Both the position numbers and the translations under genes were made by a program. From NCBI RefSeq assembly GCF_000002425.4, contig NC_037261.1:4676082-4740081 (forward strand): DNA of 64,000 bases, given 5' to 3'. Source of the stretch: Physcomitrium patens. Its lineage: Eukaryota; Streptophyta; Bryopsida; Funariales; Funariaceae. Shown here one piece after another: positions 35,200-46,621 of the stretch. A model generated the notes under the pieces. That model was not told the origin of the DNA, ran no database searches, and saw only the letters and a list, made by a program, of their open reading frames with translations. Within the stretch, counting starts at the first letter, position 1. Each line of letters starts with the position of its first letter.

Positions 35200-36832
35200 C
35201 ATTGTCTAGTTAGAGGTCATTTATTGTCATCACATCAAATATTGTTTTACGGCTACCACAAGCTACTTTTAAGAAGTCAACTGGAAGGAGAGAAGCCATT
35301 GTAGTAGCAAAGTTGAGTAAGGAAATTATAGCATGGGAAATATGGCAAAGCAATCTTAGATAGAGACTTAGATACAACACCTCCTAGGCTAAATAGCTAC
35401 TTTGCAAGGACAAATAGAAGCCTCTCGGACAAGAAAGTTGACATCTGCTAGGTTGAAATTATTTAAGCCTAATACATACTCTAGAACTTCAAGGCAAGAA
35501 GATATATGCCAATGGCTCTTCAACACGTAATGATACTTCTATTTATCTTGGAGAAACACTACTAAAGGAATTGTATATGCTGCTAGCCATTTAACAGATG
35601 CGATAGCCATTTGGTAGCAACTTTTAGTTCAAAGCTATAAAGTTCAAGGTAGATTTTGTGACTAGAAGGAATTTGAGGAAGAGTTTATGAGTCAATTTTG
35701 ATCCATCAATGTGGAGAAGATAGCATGCAATCAGGTGACTAATCTTATACAATCCAAATCAATGCAAGATTATGTCTTCCAATTTAAGTTCATATGTCTC
35801 CAAATTGGCAATATCTCAAAGGCAGAGATGATGGATTGATTTATACAAGGATTGAAATCTAAGCTCCAACAAGAAGTAAAATTAAAGGATCCTCAAATAT
35901 TTGAGGAGGCAATTAAAATTACGAAGAAGATTGATGCTATAGATTTCAAAAATCGTAGAGCACAACCTATAGCACGAAATTCTATGCCATTATTCAATAC
36001 TATGGCACAACAACGAACATTGATAAAGATTGATACCTTGCAAGGATCACTGAGACCACATAGACAATAAATATTGGTGTAGAGGGGATTATGTTTCTAC
36101 TATTGGGAGCCAAGCCACTAAATCAGAGGTTGTCCAAAACGTCAAAATTCAAGCATTAACAAATCAAGGCAAATTCACAAACTTGAGACTTATTATATTA
36201 ATAATGAAATGGAGTAAGGAAACAGAGCTTCTCAGTAAAAGCACTAAAGGACAATATTGGAAATAGCTATTGTTTCTTAGAAACAAACGACATGGCCTCA
36301 AAAAACTATCAAAAGGATCGATTGGTATGTCTAATAAGTCTATTAAGATGACAACCATATTAAGTGCTTGTGGATTGTGGCTCCACAAAAAATTACCTCT
36401 TGATTGAGATTATAGACTGATTTGGGATTAAAACCAAGGTAATCAAAGGATGGAATAAATACCTAATAGATGATCAAGAGAATATATTGAATGAGACATG
36501 TAAAGAAGAAATGTTGAAGTTGAATGATACATATTTCTTAAAAAAGAAATTTAAGATAATAAAGCTTAGATATGATATTATCTTTGCTATACCATGGCTA
36601 GAGATAGAAAATAAGAAAATTTATTAGCTAGCAAGGATGATCTCTTTTAAAGATAATAGAAGCAAAGTGATTCTTTAAACCTCTACATCAAGTGAGGTAG
36701 AAAAATAATCTACGGCTAAGAGCTTACTTGTAGGAATGATCTTTGTGAAGAAGTAAATATAATATAAAAAACTAGTATATATGATAGTTCCAAATCTTGT
36801 CTTAATGGTGGAAAAGAGAACCAAAAGAATAG
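35200..36832 (+). pseudogene. Element I, 5' part: old Ty3/gypsy gag and protease fossil (family 3)
   Basis: A plus-strand gag remnant (for example GLKSKLQQEVKLKDPQIFEEAI around 35840-35910) is followed by a zinc-knuckle-like region near 36090. A protease-like segment follows (CGSTKNYLLIE near 36370, then FAIPWLE near 36590). Its RT continues 20 kb away at 57138. The left end is not clear; LTR-like DNA may precede it from about 34970. Many breaks. Confidence 0.65.
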
Positions 36833-36837
36833 AACGG

Positions 36838-37832
36838 TGTCATATTGTAACACGACTATATAGTGAAAGATGATAACATAGATCTTATTATAGAAGAGCC
36901 AAGTTAAAAAAAAAAATAGAAAAATATGGATAAAAGATAGGAAGGTAGTAAAACATTTAGTAGCAATGCTGCCTTTTTTGAATTTTTTTGTACTTTTTTT
37001 TTACTTAATTCTAAAGAAATGTGCAGAATTTGAGTTAAGATCGACGATTTATACATTAGTTATTGAGGTTTAAATATATTATAGGAATTACTATAGTTTG
37101 ATTTAGGATTTGGTTAAAGTTTGGTTTAGGATTTAGGATTTAGGATTTAGGATTTGGTAAGGATTTGATTTAGGCTTTAATATTTGGATTAGGATTTGGT
37201 TTAGGATTTAGGATTTGTATTAGGATTTGGTTTAGGGTTTGGTTAGGGTTTGATTTAGGATTTAGTTGGGATTTGGTTTAAGATTTGTTTAGGATTTGAT
37301 TTAGGAATTGATTAGGGTTTTATTTAGAATTTGGATTAGAGTTTGATTTAGGATTTAGGATTAGGATTAGGATTTGGTTAGGGTTTGATTTAAGGTTTAG
37401 GATTTGGTTTAGGATTTGGTTAGGGTTTGATTAGGATTTGATTTAGTATTTGATTTGAATTTGGTTTAAGGTTTATTTAGGATTTGATTTAGGGTTTAGG
37501 ATTTTATTAGGATTTAAGATTCAGTTAGTTTTGGCCTAAAGTTTGAATGAAGTTCAATAGGATTTTAACTAGAATTAAATTAAAATTGAATTGAGATGTA
37601 TTTGAGTGATATTTGTGATCCTTCTAATATTTCTTTAAGAATTCTTATTGTTTGTTTGAAATTTCTTTTAGTTTTTTTTTAATTTGATTAAGCTTGTTTA
37701 GCATTATTATAGTCTAATTAGAGCATTATTAGTATTCTATTAAAATTAAGATTTTGTTATTGTAATTTCTAATCTTCCTTCTACAGCCAGGTGCTCGGAG
37801 CATTTTCAAGCAAGACTTCACGTATTACGACA
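36838..37832 (+). repeat. Left LTR of F
   Basis: 995 bp, TGTCATATTGTAACACGAC...TATTACGACA. It includes a degenerate telomere-like tract (about 37085-37515). It is shorter than the inverted partner LTR, which has an additional middle section. Confidence 0.8.
37085..37515 (+). repeat. Degenerate telomere-like tract in F's left LTR
   Basis: Words such as TTTAGGATTTGG, TTTAGGGTTTGG and GGTTAGGGTTTG occur throughout, a degenerate TTTAGGG array at the equivalent LTR position to K. Confidence 0.85.
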
Positions 37833-37835
37833 TAT

Positions 37836-37862
37836 TTGGTGAACCCGATGTGAAACGCTTGA
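37836..37862 (+). other. Primer-binding-site region of F
   Basis: TGGTGAACCCGATGTGAAAC directly inside the LTR. It is shared with H and, in reverse orientation, with the inverted arm near 40090-40117. Confidence 0.6.
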
Positions 37863-38145
37863 GGTAGAAGGAATTTAGTTTTCTTGGATTATTTGAATTT
37901 TGGAGCAGAAAGACAAGAAAGTTGGAAGAAATACTTTGAGTGATATGTGAATTCGAACTTTTGGATTCTTGGAGCTTTGGAGACTATTTTAAAATATAAT
38001 AGTAATATTTGGAATATCATGGAGTATTATAAGGCTTTATAGATATGTTGGAGCATTTTGAAGTAACATAAAGTATTTATTGGAGCATTTCAAAGAACAT
38101 TTTTGATCATTGTAGAACAAAATGGAAGATTTGTCATGAAGGTTT

Positions 38146-39770
38146 TTGGATATGTCGAATATTATGGATGGATCAAATATTAGTGAATTTTTTAAGGCTT
38201 TCTATATATTCATGGAGGAGCAACAAAGAATGCAAGCAATTGAAAAAGATATCACAAAGGCATTACAAGGAGTCATCAATAAATTTGGGAGGTTTGAAGG
38301 ATGGAGCATCACTAAGTTTTTGCAAGTTTATACATGTGAGATGGAGATATGCCAAATCTCTGAGGCAAAGATGATTTCAAGATTACATTTGGCTATTGAA
38401 TCTAGATTTTAGATAAAGGTGAAGGAATTGCTTGAAGGGGGTATAGAAACATGGTCAAAATTTCAAGAACTTTTGAAGAAAGAATTTATTGATGGATATG
38501 AAGATAAGATTACCAGGCAAAAGTTTTTGAATTGGATAGAGTTTCAATCATGCAAGCATATGGATCTTTATGAATTCTTACAAGAATTTGATAGAAGATT
38601 TTATCAACTCTCATCCTCAGAGAGACGATCATTGAGTATTTTAAAAGTAGAGTTGTTTTTAAATGGTCTTGATGATGCCTTGAGAGACGAGCTTTTCATG
38701 CTTATTATAGATGAATCTACAGGGAATGATATTACTGATGATTGGAAGAAGTTGAAGGAAATAGTGGTTGATTTAGTAAGGCAACAAGAAGCAAAAGCTA
38801 AAGAAGTTACAATATGACCTAAGAAATCTTCTACTTTGGTTTCTATGTCATCTTTATCAATGCAAGGGACTAATCTTAAAAAAAGAGAAATAGAAGAGCA
38901 AGTGAGGGACTCTAAAGGAGAAGCCAATTCTTTGCAGATGAAAGAAATTGGATCTTATAGAAAAAGTGGTGAATAAAAGAAGAAAGATACTTTTCAAACT
39001 ATTACTATAGAAGGCCAAAGTATCCAAAAATTTGAAGGTAATGCAAAGATTAAGGATTTGGAAACTAATGACAATGTGGTTGGAAGCAATGGCTATTCTA
39101 TATTGAATAAGTTTGTGCAAGTTGGTAATGGCAATTTGGATGAAAAATATCTTGGTGATAAAAAGGTATTTTCTACATTTGAAGGAGGTGAAGATATTTT
39201 GCCTAATACTTTGGATCGCATTGAAGAATTTAAGATTGAACCTTTACAAAAAATAGATAATGGATCTATTGAAGGTTATAATCATGAAGATTGTATGAAT
39301 TCACAACATTATGATGTGAGAAGTGGTGGAATTATGCATGGATATGATGATGAAAATCAAATTACATATGACTATGACACCACATATGAGTTGCGTGAAA
39401 AAAAATATGAGTTTCCACATGAAGAGGGTTATGAAATTGCACAAGCTTATGATACTAAATGTGGTTGTGAAACCACAAAGGATTATTGTGAAAGTTATGA
39501 GACTTTTCAAGAGCATGAGATTTCAAAAGGGCATGAGAATTTTTAATATTATGAGGTTATACAATGCTTTGAGACAACAAAAGATTATGATATTTCATAA
39601 AAATGTATTCAAGAAGATTAAAGGATGTTATATAAGATTATGTGGCAAATGAAGATTATGGGATAAAAGATAAGGATGCTAAGTCATTGACTATGATTAA
39701 GTTAATTGTGAGTACTTCTCTTTTGGACCAAGGTCAAAGTTACATAAGTAATGCATATATAATGGAAAAA
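38146..39770 (+). pseudogene. Gag-protease fossil of F, with an acidic Tyr/Glu-rich extension
   Basis: A family-2 gag domain (KALQGVINKFGRFEGWSITKF, LYEFLQEFDRRFYQLSSSERRSL) occupies about 38146-38817. A long segment rich in Glu, Tyr, His and Asp follows (39058-39546, for example YDTTYELREKKYEFPHEEGYE). A protease-like start (VSTSLLDQGQSYISNAYI) lies near 39710, just before the palindrome junction. No RT or integrase was seen. Broken. Confidence 0.7.
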
Positions 39771-39785
39771 AAGGTATTTTAATAA

Positions 39786-42001
39786 AGATAATATTCAACA
39801 TATCCAAAAACTTTGATGACACATCTTCTATTTTGTTCTACAATGATCAAAAATATTCTTTGAAATGCTCCAATAAATACCTTATGTTACTTCAAAATGC
39901 TCCAACATATCTATAAAGCCTTATAATACTCCATGATATTCCAAATATTACTATTAAGTTTTATAATAGTCTCCAAAGCTCCAAAAATCCAAAAGTTCGA
40001 ATTCACATATCACCCAAAGAACTCCTTCCAACTTTCTTGTCTATCTGCTCCAAAATTCAAATAATCCAAGAAAACTAAATTCCTTCTACCTCAAGCATTT
40101 CACATTGGGTTCATCAAATATGTCGTAATACGTGAAGTCTTGCTTGAGAATGCTCCGGGCACTTAGTTGTAGAAGGAAGATTGGAAATTGCAATAATAAA
40201 ATCTTAATTCTAATAAAATACTAATAATGCTCTAATTAGACCATAATAATGCTAAAAAAGCTTAATCAAATTCAAAAAAATCTCAAAGAAATTTCAAACA
40301 AACAATAAGAATTCTTAAAGAAATATTAGAAGGATCACAAATATCACTCACATACATCTCAATTCAATTTTAATTTAATTCTAGTTAAAATCCTATTGAA
40401 CTTCATTTCAACTTTAGGCCAAAACTAATTGAATCTTAATCCCTATAAAATCTTAAATCTTAAATCAAACCCTAATCAAATCTTAATCCAAATCTTAAAT
40501 CCTAAACCAAACCATAATCCAAACCCTAAATAAAATCCTAACCAAATCCTAAATCAAATCCTAAATCAAACCCTAAACAAACCTTAAACCAAACTCCAAC
40601 CAAATCCTAAATCAAACCCTAACCAAATCCTAATCCAAATCTTAAATCTGAAACCAAATCCTAATCCAAATCTTAAATAAAATCCTAATTAAATCCTAAA
40701 CTAAATCTTAATACAAATCCTAAACCCTAAACCAAATCCTAACCAAATCCTAAACTCTAAATCAAATCCTAATCAAATCTTAAACCCTAAATCAAACCCT
40801 AATAAAAATCCTAAATCCTAAACCAAATCCTAATCTAAATCCTAAATCCTAAATCAAATCCTAATCCAAATCCTAAACCCTAAATCAAACCCTAATCCAA
40901 ATCCTAAATTCTAAACCAAACTCAAACCAAATCCTAAATCAAACAATAGTAATTCCTACAATATATTTAAACCTCAATAACTAATGTATAAACCGTCGAT
41001 CTTAACTCAAATTCTGCACACTTCTTAAGAATTAAGTAAAAAACAAGCATAAAAAAATTGAGAAGGATTGGAATTACCAAATTGATGATAACTTCAAAAA
41101 TATGTTAGGATATTGGTTGGTCTCCTTCTCCAATCTTCATACCAATCTTCCAGAGCCAATATCTCTCCATTGCACTGTTCGATTGATCTCAAAATTCTCA
41201 TGCACACAAGAAAATAAGTCTTATATTCATTCACGTAAGTTTCACTCCAATCTAAGTAGTAGATTATAAAAAATCTTAAAAACCCTCACTAGACCTAAAT
41301 TCTACTTTCTGAGACCTTGACCCACTTAAATCTCACTTAAACCCACTTAAATATTCTTTAATTCAACCGTTCGATCGAGTTCAAATTCACAATACATATT
41401 GAACATAACTATAACCATAAACCCACAAAATTTCACCCATAGATCTGCTACAAAACTCTCAAAATCATCCAAAAATTAAATCCTATTTTATTTCATAAAA
41501 CCCAAGTCATCCAAAAGAAACCTTGACTTTGCAAAGCTCTTATAAAGTCATAACAACTCAAAATCACCCAAAATTAACATCTATAGAAACCTTATTTAAT
41601 TTGCTATCAAACTCTATTCTTTGATCAGCCAAAGAGTCTTGGAGTCATTGTTGAGACTCAGTTTTGTGCCTCAAGGTCTGATTTTGACCCTGAATCATAA
41701 TCAACCTTCTCCGGGTATCAACATCTACTTTTTTTAAGTAATTTTTACTAGAATTTACTCTTAAATTTCTTCTTAAATTATCTAGATCATTTATTTTTCC
41801 AATCTAATTTATTTTGCCTTATTTTTGGCCCTACAAAGCAAGTAGAAGCTATTTTTTCTAAAAGGACAGCATTACTACTAAAAGTTTTACTACCTTCCTA
41901 ACTTTTATCCATATTTTTCTACCTTTTCTTTTAACTTGGCTCTTCTATAATAAGATCCATATTATCATCTTTCACCATAAAGTTGTGTTACAGCATGACG
42001 A
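39786..42001 (-). repeat. Inverted leader and LTR arm of F
   Basis: Reverse copy of the 5' end: leader 39786-40120 and LTR 40121-42001. The LTR is about 1.88 kb and includes a telomere-like tract (40430-40935). Its outer end (GTCATGCTGTAACACAAC on the minus strand) lies only four or five bases from the start of G's LTR, giving a head-to-head LTR pair. Confidence 0.78.
40430..40935 (-). repeat. Degenerate telomere-like tract in F's inverted LTR
   Basis: Words such as AAACCCTAA and AAATCCTAA repeat for about 500 bp, the mirror of the tract at 37085-37515. Confidence 0.85.
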
Positions 42002-42005
42002 TGGT

Positions 42006-43735
42006 GTCATGTTGTAACACAACTATATGGTAAAAATATAAATAAAAAAGATATTATTAATATTTAGTCATCTTGGATGTTAGAAATAGTGGCCAATTCC
42101 AATGCCAATATTCAGGGTCAGTTAATGTCACTCCTTCGATGTCATCGAACCAAGTACCCTCCATACCAACCGGACAACCAGGATCATTTTTCAATCCTAC
42201 ATGGAATAAGCCTAATAGGTATATACCGGTGGAGACACCCAATATGCATGATGGAGGTACAAGAAGACCACTTCGTCGTTTCTGTTGCAGACACGTTGGT
42301 TGTTATACTAGTGAATGTTCCAATCCCAAAGCCAGTGATGATTATGCGCTAGTATGAAGGAATTGCAAGCAGTCAAGGCATACTTATCAACAATGTAATG
42401 CTCCGTCCAATCTGGAAAGCGAGATCAACACATCCAAAGCTAAGAAAAAATTGAGGAGATAAATCAAGATCTTCAAGATTCTTTGGTAACTCGGAAGCCG
42501 TTCTTACCAGAAGTCGACAAAAGGAGAAAGGACCAATTCAATATTCAGGTGAGTCTGATGTGAAGGGCCAATTTGACTCAATTACGAGGACATCCAATCC
42601 AGGTCCTAGTATGGGCCTCTTACTCAGTATGAGACTTAACTTGATTAGGCAACCCAATGAGGTCCCGAATACGGGGGCTTCTATTCCATTTTAAGTTGTT
42701 TTGTTTTCTATGCCGTTTCAAGAGAAACGTCCTTTCCATAGAAAGATCCTCTTAGAGACAGGAATTCCGGGGAAGCGCTGTTGGCTGTGCTAATTCGGAA
42801 TCCAAGGCGGGAAAAAAAGAGACCACACGGAGTTAAAAGGGAGGAGAGGATAAAGAAAGGGGCATTTGGAGATTAGGATTTTGGGATCAGAGAGCTAGCT
42901 TCAAGCTCCTTCAAAAGGTATAGAATTGATTCATATGATTTTAGAGGACTTTTGCAATCGTTGTTGAAAGTTAGTATTTGTATTGGCGAGTTGGGTTTTT
43001 TTTGCAATAAAATAATGTCTGGTACTCTTGACTGTTTTGTGAAATTAGAGAAACTTCTGTAGTTGAAATTTAGAAGTGTCTAGAAGATTGAGTATGCTAA
43101 GTGCATGCAAAAGTTTATATTAATCTGACAGAACAGATAGAGGATATTTGACCATTAGTATAAAGAGGTATTGGAAGTTAGCAGATTGGAGTTGTTTAGG
43201 ATTTCTATAATGTTTGGAGATCTATGAGCTGGAATAAGGAGACTTTTGGCGTGGTAAGTCGAGGACTTCTAGGTGGTGGTCAAGTTACATCAGTGTGGAT
43301 TAATGATATTTTCTTGTAACTTGTAAGTTAGATTGGATTGAAACTTCTTGAGCATTTAGAAGGCTTACAAAGACACTAGTGGTAGAAATTTACAACAATC
43401 AGACGGTCAGATTGAGAATTACAACTTGTTGAAGCTTGTTGATTAGATTTAGGATTAAAAAAAATAAAAATAAAAATAAAAATAAATAAAATAAAAATTA
43501 AAAAATAAAAACTAACAAATAACAAAAGACTTGTGCTTATAATATCTTGAAGTTATTAAAAATAGTATTTCTAAGTACTTTGTACTGGAATTAATCTTTT
43601 ACATTGAAATCCGAAATAGTTTGTATTTAGATGGTTGAAATCCACTAGCCTACGTGGATACTTACAAAACATTATTTTATCTTCCACAACTAGACGCGCA
43701 GTGCATTCTCAATCAAGATAGTATGTAATACGACA
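42006..43735 (+). repeat. 5' LTR of G
   Basis: 1730 bp, TGTCATGTTGTAACACAAC...TAATACGACA. It matches 55529-57132 nearly end to end, apart from a section near 42720-42900 absent from the other copy. Confidence 0.86.
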
Positions 43736-45847
43736 TAAGTGGTGAACTTGAAGTGAAAGCTTCATGTGGAAGGTATTGGATTTTGTTTATTTTTATTTTA
43801 TTTTATGAAGAATGAGAATAAAAATTTTGAAGGATCTTTAGGAGGAACTTCAAGTGGAGCTTCTGGTGGAGTTCCTTCTAAAGGACAAGGTATATACATG
43901 GATCCATCCATTGCTAGTATGTTACAAGTCTTATCATTATTTATGCAGCAATAGTAAAGCAATAATCGCAAAGAAGCTTTAGCAACCAAAGCTTTGCAAA
44001 CAGTTGTCAATAAAATTGATCAGTTTGATGGAAGGGATATTTCAAAGTATTTAAGATGTTATGTTCAGAAAATGGAATTAAATCGGGTTTCTAAGAAGAA
44101 GATGGTTGAATAAATTTGGACTAGCCATGATATCGGAGATAAGAGAACATATTACCTCAATTATGAAGCATTATGGAAATTCATGGGAGATTTTTTCACA
44201 TGCATTAAAAGATGAATATTTCCTGGAGAACACTGATCGTGTTATTAAGAAATTATTTCTAGAATGGATTGAGCAGCCTAATAAGAATTTACAAGCAACA
44301 GAGCTACTAAGAGAATTTGAGAGGCATTATTCTCAATTATCAAAAGTAGAAAAATTGACATTAGAGCCAAACAAGGTTGAATTATTTCTTCAAGCTGCTA
44401 ATGGAGAATTACAAGGAAAATTGGAGTTGCTTCTTGAAGGCAAAGAAAAAGATGAAGGATTGACAACAAAGTGAAAAAATATTGAAAATGCAGTGGGTTT
44501 GCTTGTAAAAAGAGAAAGGAGGAAGGATAGGAGTAATATTCCAAAAGTAGTACAAGTACCTAAAATTCTAGTACATACAACACGATCGACAATACCTACT
44601 ATTCAACCTTTGACATCTTTATTAAAGAAAGGAGACATGGGGATTGAAGAAATTATACATGGAATGTAAGAACTTCAAATCAAATTGATAAGACTCGAGG
44701 AAAATACTTCTACAAACAAATTGAAGAATGTTTCAAAACAAGGGTATGTACAAAGATGTATTTGGTGTGATGATGCTTCACATACTAGGAAGGATTGCAA
44801 TGAATTTAATAATATAGTACAGCAAGGAATTATTTACTGGAAAGATGGAAAGATTGTATTAAAGAATACAAAGGATTTCCTTAAAATCAATTTTGGCAAG
44901 GGAGGTATGAGAGGATTGATTCAAGATTATTTAACAAAACATAGAGTAGCATCACGAGAGAGTGCAAGTTATGGTGCTAGAATAGATGATGGCTTTGGTG
45001 GAAGTATAGAAATTAGTAAATTTTGGGCTTTTGCCATTTCCACAATACAAAAAAGAAAAATGTCTTGGGAAGCATTATTGAGGACTGCAGCTACAATACG
45101 AGGTGCAACACGTTGGGAAGATCATGTTGAGTCTCTTTCAATTCATACATATATTGCTAAGAGCCAACATGAAGCTTTGATGGAAGAAAAGAGATGAGGA
45201 AATTTTGATGATACAAGAGAAGGAATTCTTCTAAGAGGCAGACTTGAGGAAACAAGGTTCGTGAGGTGGTTTTACAAGAATTACCTATAAAAGATATTTC
45301 AGCATCGTTGGAAGAAAAAACAAACGAACCAAAAGATAAGGATAAATCAATTGCTTATAAGCTACTTTTTGATATTAAAGCGGTAACAAATTTAAAAGGG
45401 ATGCTAGAAGAACGTATATTAAATGCCAAGGTGGAATTCACATTGAAAGAGATTTTAGAAATTGTAAAGAAAGAGTTTCATGATGTTATCATTTACAGCA
45501 TTAAGCAAAAGAGGTAATTAATAGACAAAGCTAGAATGAATCATGCTATTGATGCAAGATTATATAAAGATGAAGAAGAGGTTGATAATGGTTATAAGCA
45601 ATCAACAAATGAAAAGAATGGATATAATCAACGAGTATTTTTTGAAATTTATAGTGATAAGGAAATCGAAGCTTCAAGCCATTATACTCGAAAACATTAC
45701 GCAAAGGCAACTACTGAAGTATTAGTGAAAATAGGAGATATAAAAGAAGTAATTGTTGTTTTAGTTGACTATGGTTCTGAAATAAATCTTATCTCTAAGG
45801 ATCTTTATAAGAAGCAAAAATAGCCAATTGATATGGAACATAGATGG
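43736..45847 (+). pseudogene. Gag and protease start of G
   Basis: A gag domain at about 43960-44474 (LFLEWIEQPNKNLQATELLREFERHYSQL) matches element H. A zinc knuckle CIWCDDASHTRKDC lies near 44757. A long gag C-terminal part follows to about 45515, then a protease-like start (VVLVDYGSEINLISKDLY) up to B's target site. Broken. Confidence 0.82.
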
Positions 45848-45852
45848 ACAAT
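45848..45852. other. Target site duplication of B, left copy
   Basis: ACAAT, identical to 51866-51870. Confidence 0.95.
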
Positions 45853-46382
45853 TGTCAAGGACAAGAACTCGATGAAAGCTAAAGAGTAAGTGAGACTTTT
45901 CTCAAAAAGAAATAGGACAAAATAAAAATATGTATATTAAGAAAGAAACTGGAATGGCTATTGCCAAAATACAAGAAAACTAGAGATCCTTGAAACTAGA
46001 CTAGAAGCAAGAAAGGAGTTGACAAGAGTGAAGAGGGCTTCACTCTTGCCTCTATATATACTATCTAACTAGAAGCCACGTGGCGATGTTCTATAAGACC
46101 TCCAATATATGTTGACTTTCTAGGCCACATGCCTTTGCTTGCAAGGCAAGTTTTCTATGGATAGACCACGTAGTTAGCTTGTTCTTTAAGCTTCCAACAT
46201 GCGTGGCACATGGCTAACTTGTTGACCAAGTTTCTAACCTAAAAGTCAACTATAGACTCCTATAAAGTCAAAGCAGCGTCTATGAAGCTTCTAAGAAGCT
46301 TCTCTAGAAGATATTACACAATTAACCTACTTTTACATACTTTTATCTATTCATATAGGTAATTATATGTATGTCCGTGACA
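45853..46382 (-). repeat. 3' LTR of B
   Basis: 530 bp, TGTCAAGG...CCGTGACA in plus reading. Identical to the other LTR except for one base. Confidence 0.97.
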
Positions 46383-46396
46383 TTACCCCCCCTTCT
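46383..46396 (-). other. Polypurine tract of B
   Basis: AGAAGGGGGGGTAA on the minus strand, abutting the 3' LTR. Confidence 0.85.
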
Positions 46397-46423
46397 AGGG
46401 ACGAGTTCCACGAGGAGCGGTGA

Positions 46424-46591
46424 TTATATATTGAGAAAATCTAATATGCGGCGAATTGTATTTGCTACATACTCTGATCTTTGTTCTCTTCGAAGATAGT
46501 TGATGGGTCCTCTTAGCCATCGATAGTGTCCCATTCCAGGGCGAGAAGACCACCCTATTATTTGATCACTGTTGAGGCCTTCATAACTTCC
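46424..46591 (-). CDS. Small post-pol reading frame of element B
   Basis: About 55 codons in the same frame as pol, beginning about 30 bp after the pol stop and ending about 40 bp before the 3' LTR. It encodes GMGHYRWLRGPINYLRREQR near its C-terminus, matching the end of the 117-codon frame of A and the remnant in D. An ATG lies just before GHYRWL, but the conserved part may start earlier. Function unknown. It might be a short peptide or a relic of a longer 3' protein. Confidence 0.55.
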   Translation of the reverse strand, partial: GSYEGLNSDQIIGWSSRPGMGHYRWLRGPINYLRREQRSEYVANTIRRILDFLNI

Positions 46592-46621
46592 TCAATCTTG
46601 TCTCTTTTATAAGAGAGGTTT

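Larger units (their letters stand above)
36838..42001 (+). mobile_element. Element F: palindromic family-2 element with two inverted 5' ends
   Basis: On the plus strand: LTR (36838-37832), PBS region, leader and gag to about 39785. The sequence then turns around. 39786-40120 is the same leader in reverse, and 40121-42001 is the same LTR in reverse. The arms (about 36838-38163 and 39786-42001) are similar but not identical. No second LTR in direct orientation belongs to it. Such a form fits an aberrant reverse-transcription or rearrangement product. Old and broken. Confidence 0.75.

Noticed and set aside
37085-37515. True telomere or chromosome end
   Set aside because: The repeats are degenerate, recur at three places in both orientations, and lie at the same position inside LTRs.
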